DNA from: an uncultured Chloroflexus sp.
GTDB taxonomy: Bacteria > Chloroflexota > Chloroflexia > Chloroflexales > Chloroflexaceae
NCBI RefSeq assembly: GCF_937951745.1
Contig: NZ_CALFBQ010000016.1
Location: 1 to 64,000 of the forward strand
Reading direction: 5' to 3'
Length of the DNA stretch: 64,000 nucleotides
The notes under the pieces are model-generated. The model was not told the origin of the DNA and searched no databases. It worked only from the letters and a program-made list of their open reading frames with translations. This document shows, piece after piece, positions 27,239-36,600 of the stretch; the first letter of the stretch is position 1, and every line of letters starts with the position of its first letter. Both the position numbers and the translations under genes were made by a program.

Positions 27239-28696
27239 TTACCCCTGCGCCCCGACATAGCCTTGCAACCACTCAACCAGCAACCGCACGCCAATGCCGG
27301 TAGCGCCACGCGATTGATATGCGCGCGCCGGCTTTTCCACCCATGCCGTGCCGGCAATATCGAGATGCGCCCACGGATAATCGCCGACAAAGGCGGCGAG
27401 GAAAGCGGCGGCGGTAATTGCCCCACCATAGCGGCCACCAGTATTCTTCAGATCGGCAATCTCGCTCTTCATCGCGTCGCGGTACTCATCCCACAACGGC
27501 AACTGCCAGACCCGCTCGGCAGTGGTTTCGCCGGCAGCGATAAGACGGTTGGCTAGCTCTTGGTTGTTCCCCATCAAACCAACCGCGTGCGGGCCAAGCG
27601 CAACCATGATGGCACCGGTCAGGGTGGCTAGATCAACAATCGCGGCAGGTTGGTAGCGCTGCGCGTAATAGAGACCATCGGCGAGCACGATCCGGCCCTC
27701 GGCGTCGGTATTGAGCACCTCGACCGTCTTACCGCTCAGCGTGCGGATAATATCGCCGGGCCGATATGCGGTGCCGCTCGGCATATTTTCGGCGGCGCAG
27801 ACAATACCGACGACGTGGAGCGGCACCTGCAACTCAGCCACAGCTTGCATCGCGCCAAACACCGCTGCGGCGCCGCTCATATCCATCTTCATATCGTCCA
27901 TCTTCTCGGCAGGTTTGATGCTGATCCCGCCGGTGTCGAAGGTAATCCCTTTCCCGACCAGACAGATGGTGGGGCCATTGCCGGCAACACCGTGCTCCAT
28001 AACGATAAAGCGCGGCTCATTGGCCGAACCTTGGCCGACAGCGAGAATACCGCCAAAACCCTGTTCGACAAGTTGCGGCTTATCGAGCACCGTCACCTTA
28101 AGGCCAAGGCGTTCACCCAACTCAAGCGCGGTCTGGCCGAGGAAGGCCGGTGTAACCTCATTGCCGGGGCCATTGGCGAGATCGCGGGCAAACGCGGTGG
28201 CACGGGCAATGATTTGACCTCGCCGGACGCCGGCAACGGCAGCTTCGGCATCAGCGCCAGCCTGCAAAATAGGAGTCAATGACGGCGGCTCTTCGCGATC
28301 GCTCTTGTAGCGGAGATAGCGGTACGAGCCGAGCACACTGCCTTCGGCAAACGCTTGGCCGAACACAGCCGGCGCTAACGGCAGATTGCCATTGTAACCA
28401 AGGTGGTAGGTCGTAACCTTCAGCTCTTGCGCCCGCTGCGCTGCCAGCGCCGCTGCTTGGCGAACGGTATCGGCGGTTATCGCCGAACGCTTGCCCATAC
28501 CGAGGAGCAGCAGGCGGCGGGCCGGCAGCGTGCCGCGCGGATAGAGCAGCGTTTGCTGCTTCCAGCGTCCGGTTGTATCACCCGCCTCACATAGTTCGGC
28601 GACCGGCGCGGGGATCGACTCGTCTTCAGCGTACAGCAAAACGGCAAGATCGGCTGCGGCTTCGAATAGGCTGCCGCTCTGAACTTCACATTGCAT
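27239..28696 (-). CDS. pepA: Leucyl aminopeptidase (M17)
   Basis: A 485-residue di-metal aminopeptidase that removes N-terminal residues from peptides in the cytoplasm. The M17 signature 'NTDAEGR' and the Lys-rich metal motif 'GKGITFDTGGISIKP' are intact, with 'MKMDMSGAAAV' just after. The N-terminal macro-like domain is less conserved, as usual. GAGGGC lies before the ATG at 28696. Single gene, divergent from homoserine dehydrogenase. Confidence 0.95.
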   Translation of the reverse strand: MQCEVQSGSLFEAAADLAVLLYAEDESIPAPVAELCEAGDTTGRWKQQTLLYPRGTLPARRLLLLGMGKRSAITADTVRQAAALAAQRAQELKVTTYHLGYNGNLPLAPAVFGQAFAEGSVLGSYRYLRYKSDREEPPSLTPILQAGADAEAAVAGVRRGQIIARATAFARDLANGPGNEVTPAFLGQTALELGERLGLKVTVLDKPQLVEQGFGGILAVGQGSANEPRFIVMEHGVAGNGPTICLVGKGITFDTGGISIKPAEKMDDMKMDMSGAAAVFGAMQAVAELQVPLHVVGIVCAAENMPSGTAYRPGDIIRTLSGKTVEVLNTDAEGRIVLADGLYYAQRYQPAAIVDLATLTGAIMVALGPHAVGLMGNNQELANRLIAAGETTAERVWQLPLWDEYRDAMKSEIADLKNTGGRYGGAITAAAFLAAFVGDYPWAHLDIAGTAWVEKPARAYQSRGATGIGVRLLVEWLQGYVGAQG

Positions 28697-28861
28697 AGTG
28701 CCCTCGAAAAAGATGACAAGTCATTCATTTCAGAATGGTATTGTACGGTGGAGCGGGCCGAGCGTCAAATGACGGCAGAAACCGAGAAGAGGGCCGTGAT
28801 ACGCCACCCAAAGCCTATGGTAGAATAGGCAAACACATACAGGCAGTGCAGAGGGGCAACT

Positions 28862-29923
28862 ATGACACCCATCATTCAACTCGGTCTCGGCGGCGTAGGG
28901 CGCGCGCTAGCACGCCAGATCCTCGCTGTAGCGCCTGCCATTCGCCGTCGGTACGGGATTGATCTTCGTTATGTGGCTGTGGTAGACAGTCGCGGCGCAA
29001 TAGCCGGCGATCCGGCCTTAAGTGAAGAGCAGGTGCGCCAAATTCTCGCCGTGAAAGAGGCCGGCAACGGGATTGATAGCCTTGCCGGCGCCATCGTTGA
29101 CCGGCACTGGATCGAGCTACTCCCCGCCGCGATGGCGGTTGTCGTAGATGTGACGGCAGCTAGTGGCCATGCTGCACCATTGGCGGCAGCCATCTCGGCT
29201 GGGCATCGGGTGGTGTTGGCGAACAAACGGCCACTGTGCGAAGGATATGATCTCTTTGCCGCCTTGACCGAGCGAGGCGCAACCCGCTACGAAGCAACTG
29301 TTGGCGCCGGGTTGCCGGTGATAAGCACGTTGCAAAGCCTGCTCGATAGCGGCGATGAAGTGGTCTGCATTGAGGCGGCACTGAGCGGTACGCTCGGCTT
29401 TCTAATGAGCGAGCTGGAAGCGGGAAGCAGCTTTGCCGACGCGGTGCGCACGGCGTACCGCTTGGGCTATACCGAGCCGGATCCGCGCGATGACCTGAGC
29501 GGCGCTGATGTAGCGCGCAAAGCGTTGATTCTGGCCCGCACCTGTGGGAACCATCTGCCGGCTGAGGCGGTGATCGCTGAACCGCTCTTCCCGCCCCATC
29601 TGGCTAACGTGAGTGTCGCCGAGTTCCTCCAGCGCCTCAGCGAGGCGGAAGAGGAGATGATGAGTCGATTGGCTGCAGCGCGCGCCAACGGCAACGTCTT
29701 GCGGTACATCACGCGGATTACGCCAGAGAGCGTCGAAGTCGGGTTGCGCGAAATCGCCGCCAACCATCCGTTGGCCAGCTTGAGCGGCCCAGATAATCTG
29801 ATCAGCTTTACCACCCGCCGCTATCACGACCGGCCACTGGTCGTGCGCGGGCCGGGGGCCGGCGTCGAAGTCACGGCAGCCGGCGTGTTGAGTGACATTA
29901 TTGCTACTGCGCGAGAATTATGA
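28862..29923 (+). CDS. hom: Homoserine dehydrogenase, no ACT domain
   Basis: A 353-residue NAD(P)-dependent enzyme making homoserine from aspartate semialdehyde (threonine and methionine branch). The Rossmann start 'IIQLGLGGVGRAL' and catalytic-region motifs 'GTLGF' and 'GYTEPDPRDDLSGADVARK' are clear, ending with 'GPGAGVEVTAAGVLSDI'. The length matches the catalytic half of ThrA/MetL; the C-terminal ACT domain of many monofunctional enzymes is missing, so classic threonine feedback through that domain is unlikely. An extended -10 (TGG TAGAAT, 28818-28826) lies upstream. Its stop overlaps the start of the next, broken gene by four bases (ATGA). Confidence 0.92.
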   Translation: MTPIIQLGLGGVGRALARQILAVAPAIRRRYGIDLRYVAVVDSRGAIAGDPALSEEQVRQILAVKEAGNGIDSLAGAIVDRHWIELLPAAMAVVVDVTAASGHAAPLAAAISAGHRVVLANKRPLCEGYDLFAALTERGATRYEATVGAGLPVISTLQSLLDSGDEVVCIEAALSGTLGFLMSELEAGSSFADAVRTAYRLGYTEPDPRDDLSGADVARKALILARTCGNHLPAEAVIAEPLFPPHLANVSVAEFLQRLSEAEEEMMSRLAAARANGNVLRYITRITPESVEVGLREIAANHPLASLSGPDNLISFTTRRYHDRPLVVRGPGAGVEVTAAGVLSDIIATAREL

Positions 29924-30469
29924 ATTCGCTTGCCGAAACTGCCACTAGCCCACAACCGATTGCCCGCGATCTGCCGTTGATCGACCTGCATCGCCATCTC
30001 GATGGCAATGTCCGGCTGACGACGATCCTTGATCTAGCCGGCGCCTATAGCATTCACCTGCCGGCAGATACAGTCGAAGGGTTGCGTCCGTATGCGCACA
30101 TCCAAGGCGTCGCCGCTTCGGTGATGGACTTTATCGCCCGCTTTGAGTTGCTCAAGCTGATCTGCGTTGACGAAGATACCGTTGCTCGGATTAGGGTGCC
30201 CGACCAGTAATGTGCAAACCCCAACCGTCAGCAGGTACGATACACACCCGTTACCGCAACTGTTGCGCGCCGGTCTGCACATCACCCTTAACAGCGATGA
30301 TCCCGGCATCAGCGCAATCGATGTGCCGCACGAATATCGAGTAGCTCGTGACCGGCTCGGCCTGAGCACCGCCGAATTACACACCGTGCAAGCCAACGCA
30401 CTTGCGGCAGCTTTCATTAACGATGAGCACTGGGCAGCATTGCCGGCCAACGCGCAGCACCGCGGATGA
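29920..30469 (+). pseudogene. Adenosine deaminase, internally deleted
   Basis: The first frame (29920-30210) begins as an adenosine deaminase: 'LIDLHRHLDGNVR' carries the two zinc-binding His. It stops being homologous at about 30187. From there a second frame continues with 'CPTSNVQT', 'HPLPQLLRAGLHITLNSDDPG' in two pieces and 'EYRVARDRLGLS', the C-terminal zinc site and end of the same family, stopping at 30467-30469. About 150-170 central residues, including the catalytic His/Glu region, are missing and the join shifts the frame. The ATGA overlap with hom suggests it was once co-transcribed. Confidence 0.8.
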
Positions 30470-30510
30470 ATACGCACTACCGGCTTATGGTTCAGGTTCA
30501 CGCACCAAGC

Positions 30511-30683
30511 TGTCATTGCAAGGGAGCGGCGGCACCCAGCGCGTCTAGGTATCGCCCGACCGACGCAATCTCCCGTTTTAGCGGAATGAATGCCTGAGCG
30601 GTGTAGTTCTGCTCGCACGGAGGATCGCTGCGCCGCGCGCGGACAGAGCAGCGATCTGCCCCTCTGGGCAGCGCACAATGACA
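30511..30683 (-). repeat. 173-bp dispersed element with TGTCATTG ends, copy 1
   Basis: The ends are inverted repeats (TGTCATTG at 30511 and CAATGACA ending at 30683). The interior, read on the minus strand, aligns with elements at 56162-56335 and 56363-56505 (shared CGCGCGGCG, GGGAGATTGC, CGGTCGGGCG). No coding capacity. It fits a non-autonomous, MITE-like repeat. It fills most of the 352-base gap between the deaminase pseudogene and the aldehyde dehydrogenase gene. Confidence 0.7.
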
Positions 30684-30742
30684 GGCAGGGGGTGGCGCGT
30701 ATCATCAAGCATGCTCTCACGGCAGAGTTGGCCTAACCCTAC

Positions 30743-30771
30743 TTGAGTTTTATGACGCGGCGTGTTACACT
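30743..30771 (+). promoter_or_regulatory. Promoter of the aldehyde dehydrogenase gene
   Basis: TTGAGT (30743-30748), 17 bases, TACACT (30766-30771), about 50 bases before the ATG at 30822. Confidence 0.6.
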
Positions 30772-30821
30772 GTGACGCACAGCGGCATCTTTTTTCACTC
30801 CCGCCAGACAGGAGTCTTGCA

Positions 30822-32354
30822 ATGAGGCACGAACACTCCCCGGAAGGGTTACCCCACTATGACCAGTACATCGACGGCGACTGGCAGCCGGCGAGCAACG
30901 GTCAGACTTTCACCGTCTTTGATCCGGCAAACGGCCAGCCGCTGGCCATCTGCGCCAGCGCGACTCATGCCGATGTGGATCGAGCGATTGCCGCCGCTCG
31001 CGCCGCGTTTGATCAGGGTCCGTGGCCACATACCAGCCCGGCGCGCCGGGCCGACATTTTACATGCGATTGCCGATGCACTCGAAGCGCGCAATTTTGAG
31101 CTAGCCGAGATCGAATCACGCGATGCCGGCGTACCGCTGCGCAAAACGACTTACAACGACATTACCCTCGGCCTTGAAATCTTGCGCGGTTGCGCCGAGA
31201 TGGCGCGCAAGCACCCGTATGAACCACTGCCATGGACTGATTTACCCACGGTGTCGTGGAATTTTGTCTGGCGCGAACCGATCGGCGTCTGCGCCCAGAT
31301 CATTCCGTGGAACTATGCCTTCTGCATGGCGGCGTGGAAGCTCGGCCCGGCGCTGGCCACCGGCAATACCGTCGTCTTTAAGCCCTCGTCGCTAGCCCCG
31401 CTCAGTACCATCGCCATCTTCCAGACCATTCACGAACTGAACCTACTGCCGAAAGGGGTCGTCAATCTCGTACTCGGCCCCGGCAGCGAAGTTGGCGAGT
31501 ACTTGGCCGCCCATCCAGCGGTTGACAAAGTCGCCTTCACTGGTAGCACCGAAGTCGGGCGCAAGATTATGGCGCTGGCAGCGCCGCAGATCAAACGGGT
31601 GACGCTCGAATTGGGCGGCAAGAACGCGATGATTGTGCTGCCCGACGCTGACCTCGATCTAGTAGTTGATGGCGTGTTGTGGGGTGCGTTTTACCATTCT
31701 GGCCAATTGTGCGAAGCCGGTTCACGCCTGCTTTTGCCGCGCAGCCTGCACGACACGGTGGTCGAACGGTTGGTTGAGCGGGTGCGGGGGATGAAGATTG
31801 GTGATCCGATGGATTTGGAGACCGACATTGGCCCGCTGATCAGCGAACGGCAACGTGAGAAGGTTGAGCGCTACATCGCGATTGGCCGCGAAGAGGGGGC
31901 GACGGTCGCGATCGGCGGTGGTAGACCGTTGGGTGAAGTGTTTGTCAACGGTTATTATGTCGAACCGACCATCTTCACCGGCGTGCAGCCCGAGATGCGT
32001 ATTGCCCGCGAAGAGATTTTTGGGCCGGTGCTAGCCGTGCTCGCCTACGACGAGATCGGCGAGGCGATCCGGATCGCGAATGACAGTATCTACGGCCTTG
32101 CCGCCTCGGTATGGTCACGTGATCTGCAACAGGCGCTAGCCGTCGCCCAACGCATCCGCGCCGGCACCGTCTGGATCAACGAGCACCACGTGCTCAACCC
32201 GCGTGCGCCGTTCGGCGGTTATCGCCAGAGCGGGTTTGGTCGCGAAATGGGCCAATACGGTCTCGATGAGTATACTGAAGTGAAGCATATTCACGTCGAT
32301 CTGATGCAACGGCGGCAAGGCCGGCTATGGTGGGATACGTTGTTGCCCGAATGA
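30822..32354 (+). CDS. NAD(P)-dependent aldehyde dehydrogenase
   Basis: A 510-residue ALDH-superfamily enzyme oxidising an aldehyde to the acid. The start is set by AGGAG (30810-30814). Key motifs: 'IIPWNYAF' for the oxyanion-hole Asn, 'FTGSTEVGRKI' for coenzyme binding, 'LELGGKNAMIV' with the general-base Glu, and 'GQLCEAGSRLL' with the nucleophilic Cys. The closest style is betaine-aldehyde or broad aliphatic aldehyde dehydrogenases; the substrate cannot be fixed. It may form a unit with the radical SAM gene 38 bases downstream. Confidence 0.92.
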   Translation: MRHEHSPEGLPHYDQYIDGDWQPASNGQTFTVFDPANGQPLAICASATHADVDRAIAAARAAFDQGPWPHTSPARRADILHAIADALEARNFELAEIESRDAGVPLRKTTYNDITLGLEILRGCAEMARKHPYEPLPWTDLPTVSWNFVWREPIGVCAQIIPWNYAFCMAAWKLGPALATGNTVVFKPSSLAPLSTIAIFQTIHELNLLPKGVVNLVLGPGSEVGEYLAAHPAVDKVAFTGSTEVGRKIMALAAPQIKRVTLELGGKNAMIVLPDADLDLVVDGVLWGAFYHSGQLCEAGSRLLLPRSLHDTVVERLVERVRGMKIGDPMDLETDIGPLISERQREKVERYIAIGREEGATVAIGGGRPLGEVFVNGYYVEPTIFTGVQPEMRIAREEIFGPVLAVLAYDEIGEAIRIANDSIYGLAASVWSRDLQQALAVAQRIRAGTVWINEHHVLNPRAPFGGYRQSGFGREMGQYGLDEYTEVKHIHVDLMQRRQGRLWWDTLLPE

Positions 32355-32392
32355 CCGCGACGGTCACGCTCAATTGAGGTAATCATATCACC

Positions 32393-33565
32393 ATGACAAC
32401 GGGTATCACCCTCAACTTGCAACGCCATTATCTCACCATCGCCGAGCACATGCGCACGATTATCTCATTCGATGGCGAGGGCCGCCCGATCGTGGCGTTT
32501 CGCCACGGCGCCAACTACATGCGCGGTCTCAGCGGCGAGGTCTTGCGCAAGCGGGTGCTCGCCCCCGGCCAAAAAGAACGGCGCAAGCTCGACGACGCCG
32601 AGCGACGCACGATCTTGGCTGAACTGCTGGCTGAGACCGAACGGATGATCGAGCAGATCGAAACCACAGCGCCGCTGGAGGCGTGCAACTGGCTTGAGCG
32701 GATCCGGCGCTGGGATGTTGAGCGGCTCGAAGCTGAGCGCGAGCGGTTTCGCTCCGTCTACAAGCCAATCAGTATCTTGCCGCCGGATCAGTATCGCGCA
32801 CTGGTGTTGCAAGCGACTGAGGGTTGTAGCTGGAACCGCTGCCATTTTTGCACGTTTTACCGCGATCGCGCCTTTCGCATTCATGCACCGGCCTCGTTTC
32901 GCGACCATATTCAGCGGGTGAAAGAGTTTGTCGGGGCCGGTTTAGGGTTACGGATGGCGATCTTTCTCGGTGATGCCAATGCGTTGATTATCCCGCAGCC
33001 GCGCCTGCGCGAGCTGTTGCAGGTCGTGCATGAGGAATTTACCATCGGCCCTGAGGCTAACTTCAAAGGCATTTACGCCTTTCTCGACATTTTTGGCGCA
33101 GAACGCAAAATGCTGGCCGAATACCGCGAACTGGCCGCCGCTGGCGTGCGCCGGATCTACCTTGGGCTAGAGAGCGGTGACGAGACGGTCTTTCGCCTCT
33201 TGAACAAACCGGGCTCACCGGCGGAAGCGATCGAAGCGGTGCGCACGATCAAAGCTGCCGGGATTGCGGTCGGCATAATCTTGCTGGTCGGGGCCGGCGG
33301 CGAACGATTTGCCGCCGAACACGTGCAGCATTCGCTAGCGGTACTAGCAGCGATGCCGCTCGGCCCGGATGATATCGTCTATCTTTCACCCCTGATCGTC
33401 CCGCCTGACAGCCCGTACCTTGCCCAACTACAGGCGTATGGCAGCTCCCCGTTGCCCGAAACCGCCATCAACCGCCAACTCGAAGAACTCAAACGCGGCG
33501 CGCGCGCGGTGGTCAGCCCCGGCACAAAAGTAGTGATTTACCATATCGAAGAATTTGTGTATTGA
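32393..33565 (+). CDS. Radical SAM protein with C-x4-C-x2-C cluster motif
   Basis: A 390-residue radical SAM enzyme of unknown substrate. The cluster-binding motif lies near residues 144-152 as 'GCSWNRCHFC', that is C-x4-C-x2-C instead of the standard C-x3-C-x2-C. Downstream the barrel has 'MAIFLGDANALIIP', 'RRIYLGLESGDETVF' (the usual G-x-E/S region) and 'IILLVGAGGERF'. A Glu/Arg-rich N-terminal helical region of about 130 residues comes first. There is no B12 domain or extra Cys-rich SPASM domain. It ends 130 bases before the cyclase gene. HemN-like or YgiQ-like side families are possible relatives. Confidence 0.8.
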   Translation: MTTGITLNLQRHYLTIAEHMRTIISFDGEGRPIVAFRHGANYMRGLSGEVLRKRVLAPGQKERRKLDDAERRTILAELLAETERMIEQIETTAPLEACNWLERIRRWDVERLEAERERFRSVYKPISILPPDQYRALVLQATEGCSWNRCHFCTFYRDRAFRIHAPASFRDHIQRVKEFVGAGLGLRMAIFLGDANALIIPQPRLRELLQVVHEEFTIGPEANFKGIYAFLDIFGAERKMLAEYRELAAAGVRRIYLGLESGDETVFRLLNKPGSPAEAIEAVRTIKAAGIAVGIILLVGAGGERFAAEHVQHSLAVLAAMPLGPDDIVYLSPLIVPPDSPYLAQLQAYGSSPLPETAINRQLEELKRGARAVVSPGTKVVIYHIEEFVY

Positions 33566-33622
33566 CAAGCATCGGCGTATTACTGCAACTCACCAATTGG
33601 GCTGCCAATCCCGGCTTGCCTC

Positions 33623-33631
33623 TGCTATAAT
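33623..33631 (+). promoter_or_regulatory. Extended -10 promoter of the cyclase gene
   Basis: TGCTATAAT, 65 bases before the ATG at 33696. It sits between the radical SAM stop and the cyclase start, so the cyclase cluster can have its own transcript. Confidence 0.55.
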
Positions 33632-33695
33632 GAAAGCGATACGCAGTAATGATCGCTTGCTAACTAAGCTATCCATACACAGGATCGGCCTGCCG

Positions 33696-36600
33696 ATGTC
33701 TGAGCACCGATTCATCCAGATCGATCGCAACCGCATTGCCCGCTACCTCGGCGCTGCGCAGGCACAGGCGCTGCTCGATGGCAACATGCGGCCCCACGAA
33801 CTGTATGCCGCTTGCGCCTACCTTGCTAATGTCCAATACGCTCTGACGACCTACCTCCCGCGCCGGTTAGTTGCGTATCGGTTAGCCACGACTGATGACC
33901 AACCGTGGGTAGAATGGGTTGACGGCTCGCTGCTCTTCGCTGATGTGAGCGGTTCCACCGCCTTGGCCGAACGACTGAGCAGCCTTGGCCGCGAAGGGGC
34001 CGAGATTGTCACCGACACGCTCAACACCTACTTCGGGGCCTTGATTCGCCGCATCCAACAGGCCGGCGGCGATCTGATCACGTTTGGCGGCGATGCGCTG
34101 CTCGTGCTCTTTACCGGCCCCGATCACGCCAACACGGCAACGGTGGTAGCCCGTGACATGCTAGAGGCGCAAGCCGGCTTCGTGCGCGAAGTGCCGGGAA
34201 TCGGATCGTTTCCGTTCACGATGCACATCGGGGTCGAGAGTAGCCGGGTGGCGCTCGTCAGCGCCGGACGGCCAGAGTCGCTGCGCTATAGCGCGATGGG
34301 AGCCTGCGTTGAGCGAGTTGCTCGCGCTGAGGAGTTAGGTGGACGCGGTGAGATTGTGCTCGGCCCGCAGGCATGGGCGATGATTGAGGGGCGCGCCCAA
34401 GGTGAGATGCTTACCGACGGTTATGCAAAATTGCATGCGATTAGTGGCGATACACCCCACACACCGCCGCCTTCCCATGCCAATCCGCCGCCGCCGAGCC
34501 GTGATACCGCCCTTCATTTGATCTGGACGCTGGAACGGCCCAGTCCATACTTACCGCCGACTCTGGTTGACCGGATCATGATAGAACCACGGCGGCCTCA
34601 ACTGGAAGCCGATCTGCGTCCAGTCTCAATCTTGTTTGCGCAGATTGAAGGCTTAGCGCCACTGGTCGAGTCGTTGCCGCCCGCCACCATGGCGCAGGTC
34701 ATCGACGCCGTTTGGCGCGTCTGTTTCACGGCGATCGAACATTACGGCGGTTCTGTCAATAAAATTGACTTAGCGACCGAAGGCAGCAAGCTGCTGGCTA
34801 CCTTTGGCGCGCCAGTTGCCCAAGAAGATCATCACGAACGCGCGGCGCGGGCTGCGCTCGATTTGCAGCGCGCCTTCCATACCCTGACCACCGCCCAACC
34901 GGCCGGCATCGCGCTCAATCGCTTGCGCCTACGGATCGGCTTGAATAGTGGAACCGTTTTTGCCGGCAATGTTGGCGATGTTGAGCGCAAAGAATACACC
35001 GTCATGGGTGACGCGGTGAATGTCGCGGCGCGGGTGATGGCACATAGCAATTGGGGTGAAATCCGAGCGACAACTCCATTTGCGGTTAGCATCGGCACCA
35101 CGATGGTCTTTGCCGACTCACGTTCGGTCAGCGCGCGCGGCAAACGCGAACCGCTCGAACTATTGCGCTTGATCGGCGAACGTGAAGCGCCTACGCCGCA
35201 ATTCCACCATGCGATTGTTGGCCGGCGGCACGAACTGGTGTGGCTGCGCGAACGTCTAGAACTGGCGTTAACCGGTTACGGCCGTGTCGTGCGTATCAGC
35301 GGCGAAGCAGGCATTGGCAAAACGCGACTTGCCGCCGAGCTATTGGTGACAGGGGCACCCCGCACGGCCAAGATCGTGACGGTACGTTGCTTATCATACC
35401 AGCAAAGCACACCATACGCGCCATGGAGCGATGCGATGCAGGCGCTGTGCTCGATCCCCGCCGGCGCCGATCAGGCAACGCGGGCCGCCCAGTTGCGACA
35501 GGCCCTCGCCGCCGCTGCAATCGCCGATGATTGGATGCCGATTGTAGCCGATTTGGTCAAGCTGGATATTGATGACAACCCGTTAACGCGCACGCTTGAC
35601 CCAAAACAACGGCAGGAACGCCGATTTGAGATTATCCGTTCCATCATCCTCGCTATGGCTGCTACACGCGGCCTGATCCTCGTGTTTGACAATTTGCAAT
35701 GGGCCGACCGGATCTCACTTGATCTCTGGCGCTATATCGCAAGTGCGGTAGCGCAAGCGCCGATCTTCTTGTTCGGCTTACACCGCGACACCTTGTACTG
35801 GGATAACGATCCGCTAGCCGACAAAGCCGAGGTGCTCACGCTGACCGAACTGCCGGCCAGCAATAGCGCAGCGCTGATTGCCGCTATTCCCGCCGGCGCT
35901 CAGATCGATCCGCAGGTGCAAGCGCAGATCATCGCCCGCGCCGCCGGCAATCCGCTCTTCATCGAAGAATTGGTGCGGGCCGTGCAACACGGTAACACAG
36001 CGCTCGACGAGCTGCCCGACAGCTTGAGCGGCTTGCTATTAGCTCGCATCGACCAGCTTGACGAACGTTCACGGGTATTGCTGCGGGTGGCCGCCGTGGT
36101 CGGCCAGCGCTTTCCACTGCCGGTACTGCAATCGGTTTATGGCGAAGACACGCGCTGGCTGATCGAACATGTCAGCCAGCTCGACGCGCAAGAATTGACC
36201 CTGCTCGAACGCGAAGCTCCTGAACGGGTTCACACCTTCCGCCATGCGTTGCTGCACGAAGTCACCTATCAAAGTATGCTCTTCGCTCGCCGGCGTGAAC
36301 TGCACCGGCGAATCGGCGAATATCTTGAACAACGGTATGCACGTGAGCTGAACCAGCTCCGGCACGATGTGAGCAACGCGCGCCAGTTCCAGTATGTGCA
36401 GATCGGGCGCAACGGACCGATGGCGACCCGCGCCGTCCGCGCTATTGCGAGCCCGATCTTCCTGTTGGCACATCACTACCGGTTGAGCGACGCCCCGGAA
36501 CGGGCGATTCAATACCTCTTGCTAGCCGGTCATTTGGCCCGCGACGAATACGCCAACGAACAAGCAATCACCTATTATCGCTGGGCGCTTGACATTATTG

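Noticed and set aside
26840-27556. Plus-strand 238-residue coding frame past the histidine kinase
   Set aside because: It is Pro/Arg-rich without domain structure, overlaps the kinase end and the well-supported leucyl aminopeptidase gene on the other strand.
33555-33695. Earlier start of the cyclase gene
   Set aside because: It would overlap the radical SAM gene, begin with TTG, precede the predicted promoter and add residues without conserved character.
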